From contig NC_052106.1 in the NCBI RefSeq assembly GCF_012273895.1, positions 6,200,001 to 6,264,000 of the forward strand: DNA of 64,000 nt. The letters are read 5' to 3'. The position numbers and the translations under genes were made by a program. The notes below the pieces were generated by a model. It was given only the letters and a program-made list of their open reading frames with translations, was not told the origin of the DNA and made no database searches. This document shows, in pieces, positions 50,827-63,546 of the stretch (position 1 is the first letter of the stretch; the number at the start of each line of letters is the position of its first letter). This stretch comes from Zerene cesonia. Its lineage: Eukaryota > Arthropoda > Insecta > Lepidoptera > Pieridae.

Positions 50827-51817
50827 TGTTGTACGTATATACTGGCTTTTTCAGATCACAAAAACATTCAAAACCATTTTCTATACATGAAAAATAGTGA
50901 ATAAAACCAAAACATTTACGAGTTCAAAAGACGCCGCCATTTTACATTGTCAAATCCTTTCAATTTCTTCCACAAATATCCACGGTTAAAAACAAACTGG
51001 GAAATCTTTTAATGAAGATTATATAGCAAGACGGTGACTAATTAGCACGTTACTAAAAGTGTAATGAAAGTTTAAATTTCAAACTACAATTTAGAAACTA
51101 TTTGGTCACAATAAACAGTCCATAAATATTAAAATCACTTGAAAAATGCACAAATAATCCAATGGCGCTTCTTTCAATTTTTGTAAATTGTGTAGTCTGT
51201 AGACGTCAAAGTGATTTGACCAACATTAAGAAATTAATTAACAGATTAAATAATCCACAACTTAATATATAAGCTAAAGATTTTGTACGTACCTATATTA
51301 TTATAACACAATGCAAGTTATAGAATTAAGTAAGTCTAAAAAAGTTAAGTTAAAAAGTAAGATTTTAAAAGGAATTCCATAAAATCGATTTTTTTATAGA
51401 TCTGCCCCAGAAAAAAAAATTAAATAGTATATTTTTAAACTTTAGATCAATAATTGCTAATTTTAAAATACTTCCTATAATTCCTTGCACATTCAATCTA
51501 TTAGAGATATACTTATTATAATTGTGGAAACTCTGCTTAAGTTGCCGTTTGGTCATAAATATTTATTTAGTGGCAGTAATGCAGTATGCACTTCCAGTAT
51601 ATAAGTGTATAATCTATGGTATGCACTGTCAAAACTCAAAAATGCTTTCAATTTTAAAATTGTCACTTTGACATAATACCCTTTTTTGAAAAAATAAAAA
51701 TATTGTGTATTATTTTTGTCAACTTACTTGCACTTAGTTATTGATTCCTAATTATTACGTCGTCTTTGGTAATTGGATACTATACAAATATACGAAAATA
51801 TATATCGGCAAATAAAC
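50827..51817. promoter_or_regulatory. Shared divergent promoter region of LIN54 and COPS4
   Basis: The two start codons face away from each other across about 990 bp. The sequence just left holds 'aaaagacgccgccattttac' (about 50927-50946), a YY1-like 'GCCGCCATTTT' motif near the LIN54 start. Apart from this no element stands out. Confidence 0.45.
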
Positions 51818-54800
51818 ATGCCTCTTAACTTGCAAGGTGTTCGACAATATCTTAGTGAGCTAAGGAATTCCGGTGGTTTACATAAAGATCAAGCAGAAAA
51901 GTACGATTAACATTTTATTTACCAATAAATTTAATAACTTATTTCCTATCTACTTTTTTAACATGATTTCTTTTTAGATATAGAAATGTTTTACTAGAAA
52001 TTTTAAAGAACCCTGAGAATGAACTAGCCGAATCTTTAAAAAGTTTCGTTGAAGCAAGTAAGTGTTTATTTTTATTTCAACTCTTTACATAAATATCAGC
52101 TTAATGAATTTATGTTACCAAAATACAATTATGGTACCAATATTGATTGACAAATAAAAAAAATGCTATAAGTGTATGTTTATTTTTGGTGTGTATATAA
52201 AAAATTATAACTATGAATATTTTATTGGTTTCCAGTTGTTAATGAAAATGTCAGTTTGGTGATATCTCGTCAACTATTAACAGATGTGAGCACCCACTTG
52301 TCTCTTTTACCAGATCCAGTATCTCAAACAGTGTCTCACTTTGCCCTTGATGTTATTCAACCAAGGGTAATTTCTTTTGAGGAGCAGGTATGTACTCTTA
52401 TTTGTAATTTTAACTGAATGATAAGCCAAACAGGAAGGAAGCTTTAAAACCAGCCTGTGATGCTGTAAATGTTATAATTTCTCAATGATATAAACTTAAA
52501 TTTTCAGGTAGCAAGTATCCGACAGCATCTGGCAGATATTTATGAGCGCAATCAGAACTGGAAAGAAGCTGCTAATGTACTGGTGGGCATACCACTGGAG
52601 ACGGGACAGAAGTATGGATTATTATATTTATTTATGAAGGAGAAATTTATAAAAGTCCATACATTTTCACACCTACAAAATCAACTGGTGTAAACACTAT
52701 ATTTTGAACGTAATAAATTTGCAGACAATATTCGGTGGACTACAAACTTGAGACATACCTGAAAATAGCTCGTCTTTATTTAGAAGTGGATGATCCAGTG
52801 CAAGCTGAGGCGTTCGTGAACAGAGCATCATTACTACAGGCTGAGACAACCAATGAACAACTACAAATATATTATAAAGTTTGCTATGCACGAGTATTAG
52901 ACTATAGGAGGTAAGTACACATCCTTTCCAACTTTAAATGAATATTATTGAGTATATAACCTGACTAACATACTGGCTTGGTATTAACTTTTATAATTCA
53001 TTTCGAGAATATATTTATAAATATACTAATATATATATAATACAATATAATAGTATATTATATATATAATATAATAATACCTAATGTCATATAAAACAAC
53101 CATTTCAAAAATGTGTTCAAAAGCCTGTCTTTTAATGTTTTTGGTGACTTTTTTATATTGTATGTAGGTTTGTTTATAGATATACCTTTATTTATTATAA
53201 TATATTTAATATGAAAATGGGAAATTAAACATAATTATTATAATAATAAAATGGTTTAACATTTTTAAGCCTTTCAAAACACTATCCTTTGTTTTTGTCA
53301 TGTTGTTAGGAAATATAATATTTAACTCCTCTTCCAGGAAATTCATAGAAGCTGCTCAAAGATACAATGAATTATCATATAGGAATATTATCCATGAAGA
53401 TGAGAGAATGACATGCTTGCGGAATGCTCTCATTTGTACAGTTTTGGCCTCAGCTGGTTAGTAATATAAAATAAATTTAATGGCCGATATATTATTAATA
53501 TTAAGCAGATATATACAGAATAAGTACATCTCATAGTTAAACTGACTGATAAGTCTTTAATTTCTAGTTATTTCTACATAGAATAAATAAATAGACATAT
53601 TTGTATATATACAGACAAAAGCAAATAGTTCTATAGCTCATCTATTTTTCTGGCGTATAAGCAGCAGCACTCCAAATTTTCATTAAAAACCGTAAGGCGC
53701 GGCGTATATAATATAATTACATCACTGATAACTCATAAAGCCTAACAGATATTTAAGATTTTTTGTTAGTTGTCACCATTATTTGGATTACGAATATAAC
53801 TATTAAGGATTTAAAGAAAATGTAAAAAAAAAAAAAAAACAGGTCAGCAAAGGTCTCGCATGTTGGCAACACTGTTCAAAGACGAGCGTTGCCAGCAGTT
53901 ACCCGCTTACTCCATACTCGAGAAGATGTACCTGGATCGCATCATACGCAGATCAGAATTACACGAGTTTGAAGCTCTCATGCAGACACATCAAAAGGTA
54001 ATTTAATGGAACTATTTTTGGTGGTTTTTATTTTATTAGGTGCTTTGATGCAATAGCCAAATAATGTCTTGTATGTTTCCATTTATACTAAAATGGGCCA
54101 GCTATTGACACGTCATTAAACAATCCAAATAAATCTTATTTAACATATTTTAAAAATTAAAAAAAATGAGTTAAGCCGAAATTTCTTATGACTTTATTTC
54201 TTTTGACATACAGATTAATTTAAATAGAGATTTTTGACATTAGGAGACCGTATTCTAAGTCACTCGCTCGAGTACGTATGTAAAGTGCTATGTTTGTGTG
54301 CAATGTTTATATAGCAACATTTGCACATACATATAGATCGAACTAAGCGAGCGCTTTAACAATTTTGATGATTATTTAGATATTGGTCTAATTTACAAAA
54401 TGTATAGTAAGTAAAGTATTAACTTTATTTTAAAAGCAAAATATTGGAAAGTGTATATTGTTACATTATAAACACAATATATATTAAAACAAACTGTATA
54501 TGTTATAATGTGTCTAAAAAGATATGAGTAAACGCGCAAACATTTGACGGGTTTGGTATAGGTGACAAGCTTACAATTATTTAATTATTCTTATATTCAA
54601 ATAAGAATTAATACACCTGTAAAAACTTTTACTTTGCTGAAAATAGGAAAGTATAAGTTAAAGCCTGAGAATAACAAAAAGCTCAGTTTTCATCCATTTG
54701 TATCAACAGATCTAAGCAATTTAACAAATTGATTCTATAGAAGCCTAACTCACGCCAACACCCCCCCTCGTTTCAGGCGAGCACACCGGACGGCTCCACG

Positions 54801-55455
54801 ATCCTGGACCGCGCGGTGTTCGAGCACAACCTGCTGTCGGCGAGCAAGCTGTACAACAACATCACGTTCGAGGAGCTCGGCGCGCTGCTGGAGACGCCGC
54901 CCGCGCGCGCCGAGCGCATCGCCAGCCACATGATCAGCGAGAAGCGGATGCACGGCCACATCGACCAGATCAACTCGATCGTGCACTTCGAGAGTACGTC
55001 CCGTATATGGCAATGGAGCTGGTGGGTCGCCTGATGGAAAGCGCTACTACCGCCCATGAACATTTGGAGGCGCAAGGTCGATTGCAGACCTTATGCCTCT
55101 ACAAATGGATTGCCAACTTCAAGGATATGGGCCTCCGGCTCCCCCATTCACCGAAAAAAACACAGCAGCATGCTATTTCACGCCGGTTTTCTGTGGGGGT
55201 GTGGTAATACCCCGGTGCGAGCTGGCCCAATTCGTGCCGAAGCGTGCTAAAACACCTCTCGTTTGATTAGCACTTTGACAGTAAATATGGGAGCCAAAAA
55301 ATATATCGTTTTTCTTTTTAGCACGCGATATACTGCCACAGTGGGACAAACAAATCCAGAGTCTCTGCTACCAAGTAAACAGTCTCATAGAAAAGATCGC
55401 AGCCGCCGAACCGGAGTGGATGGCTAAACTTATGGAAGAAGAAATGATTCAGTAG
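51818..55455 (+). CDS. COPS4: COP9 signalosome complex subunit 4
   Basis: Nine exons, 51818-51900, 51978-52057, 52236-52387, 52508-52611, 52725-52910, 53338-53456, 53843-53997, 54777-54993 and 55322-55455, give 409 residues (human CSN4 406). CSN4 is a PCI-domain subunit of the signalosome that removes NEDD8 from cullins, regulating ubiquitin ligases in nucleus and cytosol. It also helps sense neddylated substrate together with CSN6 and CSN5. The N-terminal two thirds are helical repeats (VASIRQHLADIYE, YLKIARLYLEVDD, LQIYYKVCYARVL). The PCI winged helix covers LSASKLYNNITFEELGALL to HGHIDQINSIVHFE. The C-terminus (RDILPQWDKQIQSLC) packs in the CSN helical bundle. Exon 8 is much more GC-rich than the others. 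The acceptor of exon 7 is preceded by poly(A) rather than pyrimidines. AATAAA follows at 55475. Confidence 0.95.
55008..55250 (+). mobile_element. Dispersed non-coding element, family A copy in COPS4 intron 8
   Basis: It shares 'ggcaatggagctggtgggtcgcctgatgg', 'gcccatgaacatttgga' and 'gtgcgagctggcccaattcgtgccgaagcgtgct' with copies at 30120 and 62430. It begins about 15 bases after the exon 8 donor. Confidence 0.75.
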
Positions 55456-55474
55456 ATTTATGTTATTCATTTTT

Positions 55475-55480
55475 AATAAA
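55475..55480 (+). terminator. Poly(A) signal of COPS4
   Basis: AATAAA about 20 bases after the stop codon. Confidence 0.6.
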
Positions 55481-56806
55481 TATCTTACGAAACTGAAGTG
55501 TCTTTTATTATTTCAGATCTCATTTCAGTAAGAATGTTGTGTAAAATAGATAAACAATATCTGTAGTTATCAGTAAAAATCTGTTGGTGAAAGGCATTGT
55601 AGTATGTACTTAGTTTTTTTTTTAAAAGAAAGCAGTGCATGAATTTTACTCCTAGTCACGCTTGAGCTATCCGACACATCAGATTTTTCTATTACACATT
55701 GCTAAAATAAGTGAATAAGAATAGTCAACAGAAAATGGTCATCTCACGGAACAATATTTGCCGACGAGATTCCAATATTATACGGTGTACCTGGGCTCTC
55801 CAAGTTCCATACCAGACGTTTTCATATTTCAGTAATAAAAATCATCAAAACTGGAACACTTATGGCGTCCTTGTCCTTTTCATTTCTTTCGAAATCAAGA
55901 TTACCTATAAGCTGCACAGACTAAAGGGCTACCTAAATACTACAGACGAGTTATTTCCTTTATTTATCTTATATAACTTTCACAGTCATCAGTGTTTTAA
56001 TGTATTCAATATATACTAGTTATATAGAAATGTTCCTTGAACATTACGGTGTAAATCATTTAAGACTAAACTTTTCATTTCGTTCGATTTAAGCAGCATT
56101 AAAATTAAAGACAATTTTGAGTTATCTCAGTTAAATGCGTATAAATTTAATATTCGTCATGTTTATCGACTGAACATTGTCATCAATACCTATTTATACT
56201 CGACGGATTATTTTTGTCCCAAGGTTGAACCAATCGAACATTGTTATGAAAAACCATCGCAGTCCGTTTATTTCATTGTATTCAATAATAAATATATAAC
56301 TATAACGGATTAATAACTAATTCGAAATAAAGATCATCAATACAATAAAGTCCTTTATTTATCATTGATATAACAATAAACCACTCAAAAAAAAAACAAA
56401 TGTTGTTTGCTTGCAACACTCCACTTGAAAGGGAAAGGAGCAAAGGATGAAAAGGCAATAAGAAAACATATTTTCCAACAGACTATTCATTATATTTTAT
56501 TCTCAATCAATCAATAAGGATACACCATTGGTGCTTATTTACAACGCGATATAGACTGACTTCCATTTGAATGTAATTAATTATTTAGCGACAAAGATGC
56601 GTGCTTACACATACATAATACGGATCGCTAATACTAATAGGAAAGCGAACGAACTGAGTTCGACGACAGACTTGCAGGGTGAACTTATGACAATTTTATT
56701 GCTCATTTACACAGAACACTCGTATTTTCATTTGATTTTGCGACATACTTTGTTATATAACAGTAAGAGGCTTTATCTACAAGTCTAAGAGTTTGTGATG
56801 AGAGGC
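55481..56806. other. Convergent spacer between COPS4 and VDAC
   Basis: A/T-rich with no supported gene. It includes the 3' ends of both genes. Confidence 0.5.
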
Positions 56807-59800
56807 CTAGGGCTCGAGTTCGAGGGCCACGCCCACCTTGTGGCCGCCGGCGTTGAAGTTCTGGCCGTCGATGGCCGCCGACAGCGTGAGGGTTACGCCT
56901 GAAAACAATATCATCATATTACACTTCATTAACAATAGAATGGAACATACTGTACTATAGGATACTGTACTAAGGAAACAAAGACTAATAATAATTATCA
57001 TCGATTTCTGTTAAAAATCCCGCGAAATTTAAAAAACATTGCTTCACAAATAAATAACTCTTCTTTATCTCCTACGCAATTTATACTATTTTCCAGTATC
57101 TTATCATACCATATTACATAAAGCAAACTCAAAATGATCTAGCGTATAGCAAGTACTAGATAACACAAACCCAACAAGCCTAAAATCAAATATCTGATGT
57201 ATCCATAGGTAAGACAATAATTTTTTTATATCAATTACAATCATATGTTGTTATGCTGAGGGAGCATGACTTATTATTTCAATATAATAATTATCCGTAC
57301 TAACATTTATTGAATATTATCAAGAATATATATTGCACCATTCTAATTCCTTTATTACACATTTTGATTATATTTTCAAAAGGACATGAATAATGCTGGG
57401 TCATCAATTTGTAGTATTAGAAGGTGCTTAAACGGTTCATAGTAAAACATTGGTAGAATCTTTTATTGCAATTTATATAACAATGTTAATCACATAAAAT
57501 GTTTTTATTAACATTTTCCAACGGTTCGTAAAATAAACTATTGAAAGGACAAGAATTCAAAATGAGTTTATTATATGTCTTCATTAATCTTCAGAAATAT
57601 AAGGTTTTCTTAGGAAATAGGCCTATTTTTTGTCATTGTTATCAACTTCCCATTCCAATCCATTACTTTCAAGTGCCTTATGTCAAGTGTTATATAACAC
57701 AGATAAAAAGATAATGTATGAAATATCACGCGAATTTTAAATCTTCTCGAATGTTAAATCACGTTAACATATATTTGCATATGAATTTTTAAATTGCGAT
57801 GTACATTTTTTGTAACGATTTTAAGCGTCTATATATGATATCTTAAAAAACTAACGAATTTTTTATTGAAAATATAGTCAGTAGTCTGGATCACATAGCA
57901 AATAAAGTCATTCAGTATTATACTTTAGTTCATAGACTCGCAAATTATGTACCGAGTTAAATAGGAAGTTATTTGAACTAGTTCATTCTAGTTATCCTAA
58001 ACTATCGGATCTCAATGTATATACAGGAGTCAGATAAAGAAGAACTCATACAATCAATTAATTTTCGCCTAAATAATTTCTTGTTTTAATAATATCTTTT
58101 ATTATCTTGTTTTAATATAATATATAGATAATTTTTCCATTGTTTTAAAAGTCACCAAACACAACATTCATGTTTACTTATACCGTTTACGTAACTTTCA
58201 ACATCTCCAGACCATATTTGTTCCAATTACACACTGTACATACCTGGGCGCAACTTCTGTTGGTATCCAAGACCAATGAGCGACTTGTTGTTGATCTTGG
58301 CGTGGAGGGAAGCGTCCTGGTCGAGAGCGAACTTGGCTCCAACTCCAAAGAGTGTGTCAGAGGAACCAGCCGTCCACTTCATGCTGACTCCGCAGTCCAG
58401 CTTGTCTGACACCTTCTGGTAGATGGAACCACCAAAGTCTTTGCCGTTGTCGCTGTAAAATGTTTTGTGTGTGAGCATTTGAGATAAATACAAGTCTTTG
58501 AATGACTTTATTACTCTTGACAAAACCTACAGTTCATGAAGTAATTATTTTAATATGTCCCTGTTATTGAATTGACAAAATTATTGTGTTATTTGCTGGC
58601 TATTTACAAAGTAGGTTCAAAGAACCAAAGGGGTAAAATAGTTAAACATTTTAATATTAAAGTTATGTACCTAACACAGTAATTTTTCTTATCACTATCA
58701 TAACTTACACATTGGTGTGTAGAGCAAAGTCATTGGACTGGTAGCCAAAGGCGAAGTTGTTCTTGGAGAACTTGGCCTTCTGCGTGTCGAACTGGGTGTT
58801 GGCGCCCGCTAGCCAGCCCTGGTACTTGAGCACGGCAGCCACGTCCACAATGGGTCCAGCCAAGTCCAAGTCTACGTTGCTGTTGAGCGCTACTGTATCG
58901 TTCGCGAACGATGACTTAAGCTTGCCGGTTTTGCTCCTGAGGGGTGTTTTAATGTTACTAATAATCTTGTAAGTTAATTGTATGGATATTTTTACCATGT
59001 TATAATGCGTGTAGCTTTTATACTGCTGCAAAAAAATATGTGGCACTATTACTTCTGTGTAGTTAAATAAATAAAAATTTGAATATAAAAATAACATAGG
59101 AAACCATTATTTAATTGTGTAAGAAAATTAATAACATATTATATTGAATTGTGAGAAATACATATTATAATGACTAAATCTCATATTCATTATTAAAATG
59201 TGTTTTCAAGGTTACACATTGTATTAAGGATTACATCATCATTAATAAAAACTCATGAAAATTTGCCATTTAATGTAAATTATATCTTAACTTACCCAGT
59301 TTGTGGGGCGAATGTACCCTCAAGGGTGATCTTAAGGCCCTGAGCGATCTTGTCTTGGACAGTGATGTCGGTGGCCAGTGTGTTGTCTGTGTTCCATTTC
59401 TCTGTGAATGTTAGGCCGTAGTCCTTTACTACGTATTTTGAGGAAAGGCTTCCAAAGACCTGCAAATAATTTCAAATTATGTAACACTACTGACACATCT
59501 ACAGTTATGAATATTAAATAATTTTGTTCTTAGTGGTGTTGGTGAATAAAATGTTGTAATAGTAAAAATTATTGATGAATGGTTGAGATTTTAGATAATT
59601 GCATAAGTTGTGAAATACCTGTGATAGGATTGCTAATTAACATTTTTAACACTAATGTGTGATATAAAATGTATAATCTTATCATTATAACATGAGTATT
59701 TATAAACAATTTACCCAATTACTCTTTGTGTAAAACTTACAAAATTGAGTTAATTCACACTTTTATTTGTTATAATAACTCAAGAATAAAGCTAAATTTT

Positions 59801-60149
59801 TAAATTCAATGTAACACGAATACATATTGTCCACTGTAAAAAATAATTTCAATTGTTAATGTAAATAATTTTATAACCTTCCAGTTTCAATTTCTTCTCT
59901 TTTACTTATAAAAAAAACTTCCTGTTACCAAGTATAAACCAAGACTATTGAGGCAAATTGCTTTTAATTAAATTTCTATACATGAACACATACCTTTCCG
60001 CTTTCCTGGTTGGAGGTGATGCCACTGCTGAATTCAACTCCTGCCTCACTCTTGGTCTTAAGGTCAAGTTTGAACACACCAAAGTGGTATCCCTTGCCGA
60101 AGACATCGTTGGCCTTCTTGCCGAGATCTGAGTAGTATGGGGGAGACAT
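56807..60149 (-). CDS. Voltage-dependent anion channel (mitochondrial porin)
   Basis: Coding exons 60149-59994 (exon opens at 60152), 59459-59296, 58936-58709, 58452-58244 and 56898-56807 give 282 residues, exactly the usual insect size. The protein is the main 19-strand beta-barrel pore of the outer mitochondrial membrane, passing ATP, ADP and other metabolites. It starts MSPPYYSDLGKKANDVFGKG, the amphipathic N-terminal helix that gates the pore. The conserved TFTEKWNTDN puts the membrane-facing Glu at residue 72 (Glu73 in human). The eukaryotic porin signature region is YQSNDFALHTNVDNGKDFGG, and the GYQQKL motif lies in a late strand. Intron 6 (about 1.3 kb, 58243-56899) is large and AT-rich with no exon seen. 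A possible non-coding first exon ends at 60911. See the separate entry on upstream in-frame exons. Confidence 0.95.
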
Positions 60150-60910
60150 TCTCTGCAAGAAATTATAAATAATTTATATGAAGTACACAACTATTAAATA
60201 GCAGTAACCACGTGAGCCACTTCAATGAGTACCAATCGTAGTAATATTTAAAAAGACAATTCAGTGGAAGAAATAAATATAATGCAAACAATACTATGTA
60301 GTGGTCTAATTATAATAAGACATCATATAATCTGGCACTGAACACTAAACCAAAGCCAGACGAATCGGCTATTAGAATTTGCACATCCCATTAAACAGTC
60401 GCCTTCACATCAGGTGTTACATAACTTGCGAATTTGCGATCCGCAACATTATACCACATCCTGACTACAACTATCCATCCTACAAAAAAGTAAAGTGGAA
60501 CAAATCGATATTACACTTTGGCTATAAGCCTGACCTTTCGCCAAGACACTAAAATAGTCCCTGTATAGTGTATCAACTCAAATCTGCGTGAACACAGTAA
60601 AATTCTATGAAGTATGTTAAATTATGTAAAAGGAGGAAAAAAAATATGTAAAAATCTCAATTCAGGGATGAATTAATACACTTTTCTAATAAAAATCTAT
60701 TAGAATTTTGTAAAAATAACTAAAAAACACGTGTATGACGTAGATACTCCCCGGCTATTACGTGTTTGCAATTTTATATTGCAAAGCAAATACACTTCTG
60801 AAAATATTATAAATATAAAATGTCTTTATTTATATACTTACTATATTAAATTAATTCACAGATTTAAACTAGTTAGGTAGAATTCAAAGAATTCTTAGCA
60901 ATAACTTCAC

Positions 60911-60985
60911 CTCCAGCACCGCACCACAAGACAATTGTGGTTTGCGAAAACGAAGATAAGAGGGCGTGACAGTACCGGAATTGGC
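60911..60985 (-). promoter_or_regulatory. Possible non-coding first exon and promoter of canonical VDAC
   Basis: On the minus strand '...GGTGCGGTGCTGGAG' is followed by GTGAAG, a fair splice donor after 60911, preceded by a mixed-composition stretch with 'acaattgt'. Spliced to the acceptor at 60152, it would give a transcript that starts translation at the normal VDAC Met. This is inferred from the sequence only. Confidence 0.4.
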
Positions 60986-61465
60986 GTTATTGATAGGATC
61001 ACGTGTAATTTTTTTATGTCAAATACGATCCATTTGGGAACAGAAATATTTATAGGGAAAATGTAATGAAACATAGACTTTTTTAATTAAAAACTAATTT
61101 TTAAACGACTAGATTATATACCTTTGCAAGACTTTAAAAATATAAAGAATATCTATTGACTAGTTCTCGATGCGACATAACGGGATTATAGGGTCATTAC
61201 CCTTTAAAAATTAGAGACTAACGTAAATAATAATTAATTTTAATTTTGAAAGGTACCAATCAATTAATAAAATTTTACCCATAATACCCACGTCACAAAA
61301 GTTTGATATATAGAAGTATGACTCCATACAACCGCGAAATTTAAATTCTTAAGCTACATCAACGAAAAACAATTTTTATTTCTACAGATTTATGCAACGA
61401 AAACTAACTAACTTAACGACGTCTTCTTATAATTAATTACAATATTTAGTATGCGAAACACTTAC

Positions 61466-61809
61466 CGAACAGCATTTATTTTCTCCATTCAGATCATTGT
61501 TTTCATTGTCGTCATCATCGTCTTCTCGAGAGCAATCGATTTTCCTACCCCACTCGTCTCTGCACACGTCCATTTGCCCCATTGACCCATCCTATAAATA
61601 ATGGTATAGAAAATATATTTTTTTTCAATAGTATAAATACTTTAAGATTCACTTAATGTTAATAAAATGTTTAAATTACTGCTTACCGGGCGCAAACAAG
61701 CGACTGTCTCTTTCGTAATAGCAGCATTAACGGTTGGAAAATTAAATAAACATGATAAGTAATTAATACTTTTACCACTGAGAGCGACAAAATGCTCAAA
61801 AATTGTCAT
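61466..61809 (-). CDS. Two upstream in-frame exons extending VDAC by 84 residues
   Basis: Exon A (61809-61687) starts MTIFEHFVALSGKSI and has 41 codons, with an in-frame TAA six bases before the ATG. Exon B (61591-61466) has 42 codons: DGSMGQMDVC then an acidic run EDDDDDNENND and a Cys pair near its end. Donors GTAAGC and GTAAGT and the acceptor TATAG are consensus, all boundaries are phase 0, and joining to the VDAC exon acceptor at 60152 adds Arg and then the normal Met in frame. The result would be a 366-residue VDAC with a Cys- and Asp-rich leader. From memory, some Drosophila porin-like paralogues also carry N-terminal extensions. It may be a testis- or tissue-specific isoform, an annotation-only coincidence, or the leader of a different transcript. 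Confidence 0.55.
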
Positions 61810-63415
61810 AATTTAAGAAATAAAATAAATAATATAAAATGGTTTGATTCAAATATCACGTCACTACGGCGGTCTAGACCACGTAGAATTTTAGTCTAAT
61901 AAAATCAATTAGGCTTAATCTTTGTACTTACATCATTGTTTATCCTATGTATAGATCTTAAAATATGTAACCATGAAACTCCACTGTGATTGATCAGTTT
62001 GTATAGTCCTTATCAGAAGGTGCACTCGTTGATACTAATAGCTTAATTTTCCATCGTAGGTACATCCTACGAAAATTGTCATGATCATGTAGTTCAGATG
62101 TAAGTTATAATATAAATATTATAGTTAATAAATAATGTAATGGCAGTGGTAATAACTTCTACGATAATATTCTGCAAAGTGCACGAGGTAAAGACAATAC
62201 TGTTCTATTTATTTCTATTGCACTTGTAGAATTATTTTTACACGTAAATATCAAGAAAAGCACTAGTATCAAAATTTATGAATAGTTTTGAAATTTTGTG
62301 TTTTATATAAAAAAAAGATTTCATGGGACTCGGGCCGTGTATCTATAGGTATAAAAACCGGCGTATTCTCCACAATTTTCGATATAAAAACTAAATAAAT
62401 CATTTTTTTTTCTGCCTTATGTTATCGTCGGCAATGGAGCTGGTGGGTCGCCTGATAGTAAGCGTCGCGTATGAACATTTGCAGAATTGTAAGGTCGATT
62501 GCAGACATTACGCCTCTACAAATGGATTGCCGACATCAAATTGGAAATGGATTAAGAAAGGATTGACAAAAGGAATAAAGGAAAGGACTGAGAAGGGTAA
62601 TCCGATTTTCTGTTGGGGTGTGGTACTTTCTCGGTGCGAGCTGACCCAATTCGTGCCGAAACGTGCTCGAGTACCATATAGAAAATTTATTTTATATGCT
62701 TCATTATTATCTATGCAAAACTTAGTCCGTTCAATTATCACGGCCCAATTCAATGCACTTTAATCGTAATTAATAATTTAATTGTAATCGCTAGGTGTTA
62801 CAAAATGTAGAAAAAATAGTAATTAATTTGTGATGGAGGCACTTTTGGGTTTTGCCAAACTTTATTCCACTATTTTGTTGTTGTATCCATTATATATTAT
62901 TTGTTTTTGACTATGATAATGATTTGAAGACTTCTAAATAATTATGAATTAGTAAAAGCACGCTCCATCCATGACTTTTACTATTACTATTAAGTACTTA
63001 TTTACTTTTAATTACATTGTAACTAACTTTAAAAACTAACGTTACCAATTCTGTGCAAATTTAAAATAATTAAAAGTTCCATTTTATCTGAATTGTAAAG
63101 GAACAATCCATGACCTTGGACTTTATAATCCCTTGTCAGTTTTTAGTTATTTTTGGATTCTGCTAACGCGTCGCATGATTCGTTTTACACAACAACAAAA
63201 ATTAACTGAAAGTGGATGCTATAAATTATTTCATAATTATGTCCATATTTATGTTTTGATTTACATTTGTACCAGAGCATTCGTTTCGGTACAATTCTCG
63301 AATACGCTAACTGCCGACTGCCGAGTCTTATTTTAGACATTTGAGTGTGAAGAAGCTTCAATCGTCGCTTAGCAAGCTCGAAAGATAGGTCGTTGTAATA
63401 ATTAACAAATAAACC
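61810..63415. other. Divergent region between VDAC and the second SmydA-like gene
   Basis: A/T-rich, with a family A element at 62430-62670 and otherwise no gene. It contains the promoters of both neighbours. Confidence 0.5.
62430..62670 (+). mobile_element. Dispersed non-coding element, family A copy
   Basis: It shares 'ggcaatggagctggtgggtcgcctgata', 'aaggtcgattgcagacattacgcctctacaaatggattgcc' and 'tgacccaattcgtgccgaaacgtgctcg' with 55008 and 30120. Confidence 0.75.
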
Positions 63416-63542
63416 ATGACGGAAAAACATTGCGACGTTCTCCATAATGAGAAATTCGGCCGATATCTTGTTGCAAATAAAGATTTGAATGCCGGCGAAT
63501 TAATTTTTACCGATACACCATTTGTTTTCGGACCGAAACAAG
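63416..63542 (+). CDS. First exon of a second SmydA-like MYND-SET gene (partial)
   Basis: The ATG at 63416-63418 opens 42 codons. The segment FGRYLVANKDLNAGELIFTD, then TPFVFGPK, closely follows the SET-domain start of the gene at 35243-39586 (YLVAARDLRAGERILSDQPFVLGP). The exon seems to end at an AAG/GCAAGT donor (after 63542), the form used by rare GC-AG introns. A GT donor four bases on, after 63546, is an alternative. The MYND finger and the rest lie beyond the window. A duplicated SMYD is expected in insects, where SmydA forms a large family. Confidence 0.7.
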
Positions 63543-63546
63543 GCAA

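Noticed and set aside
53000..53110. A/T palindromic stretch in COPS4 intron 5
   Set aside because: Simple TA-rich sequence with no further structure.
55711..56019. 102-codon plus-strand open frame after COPS4
   Set aside because: No coding bias, motif or splice support. Likely chance.
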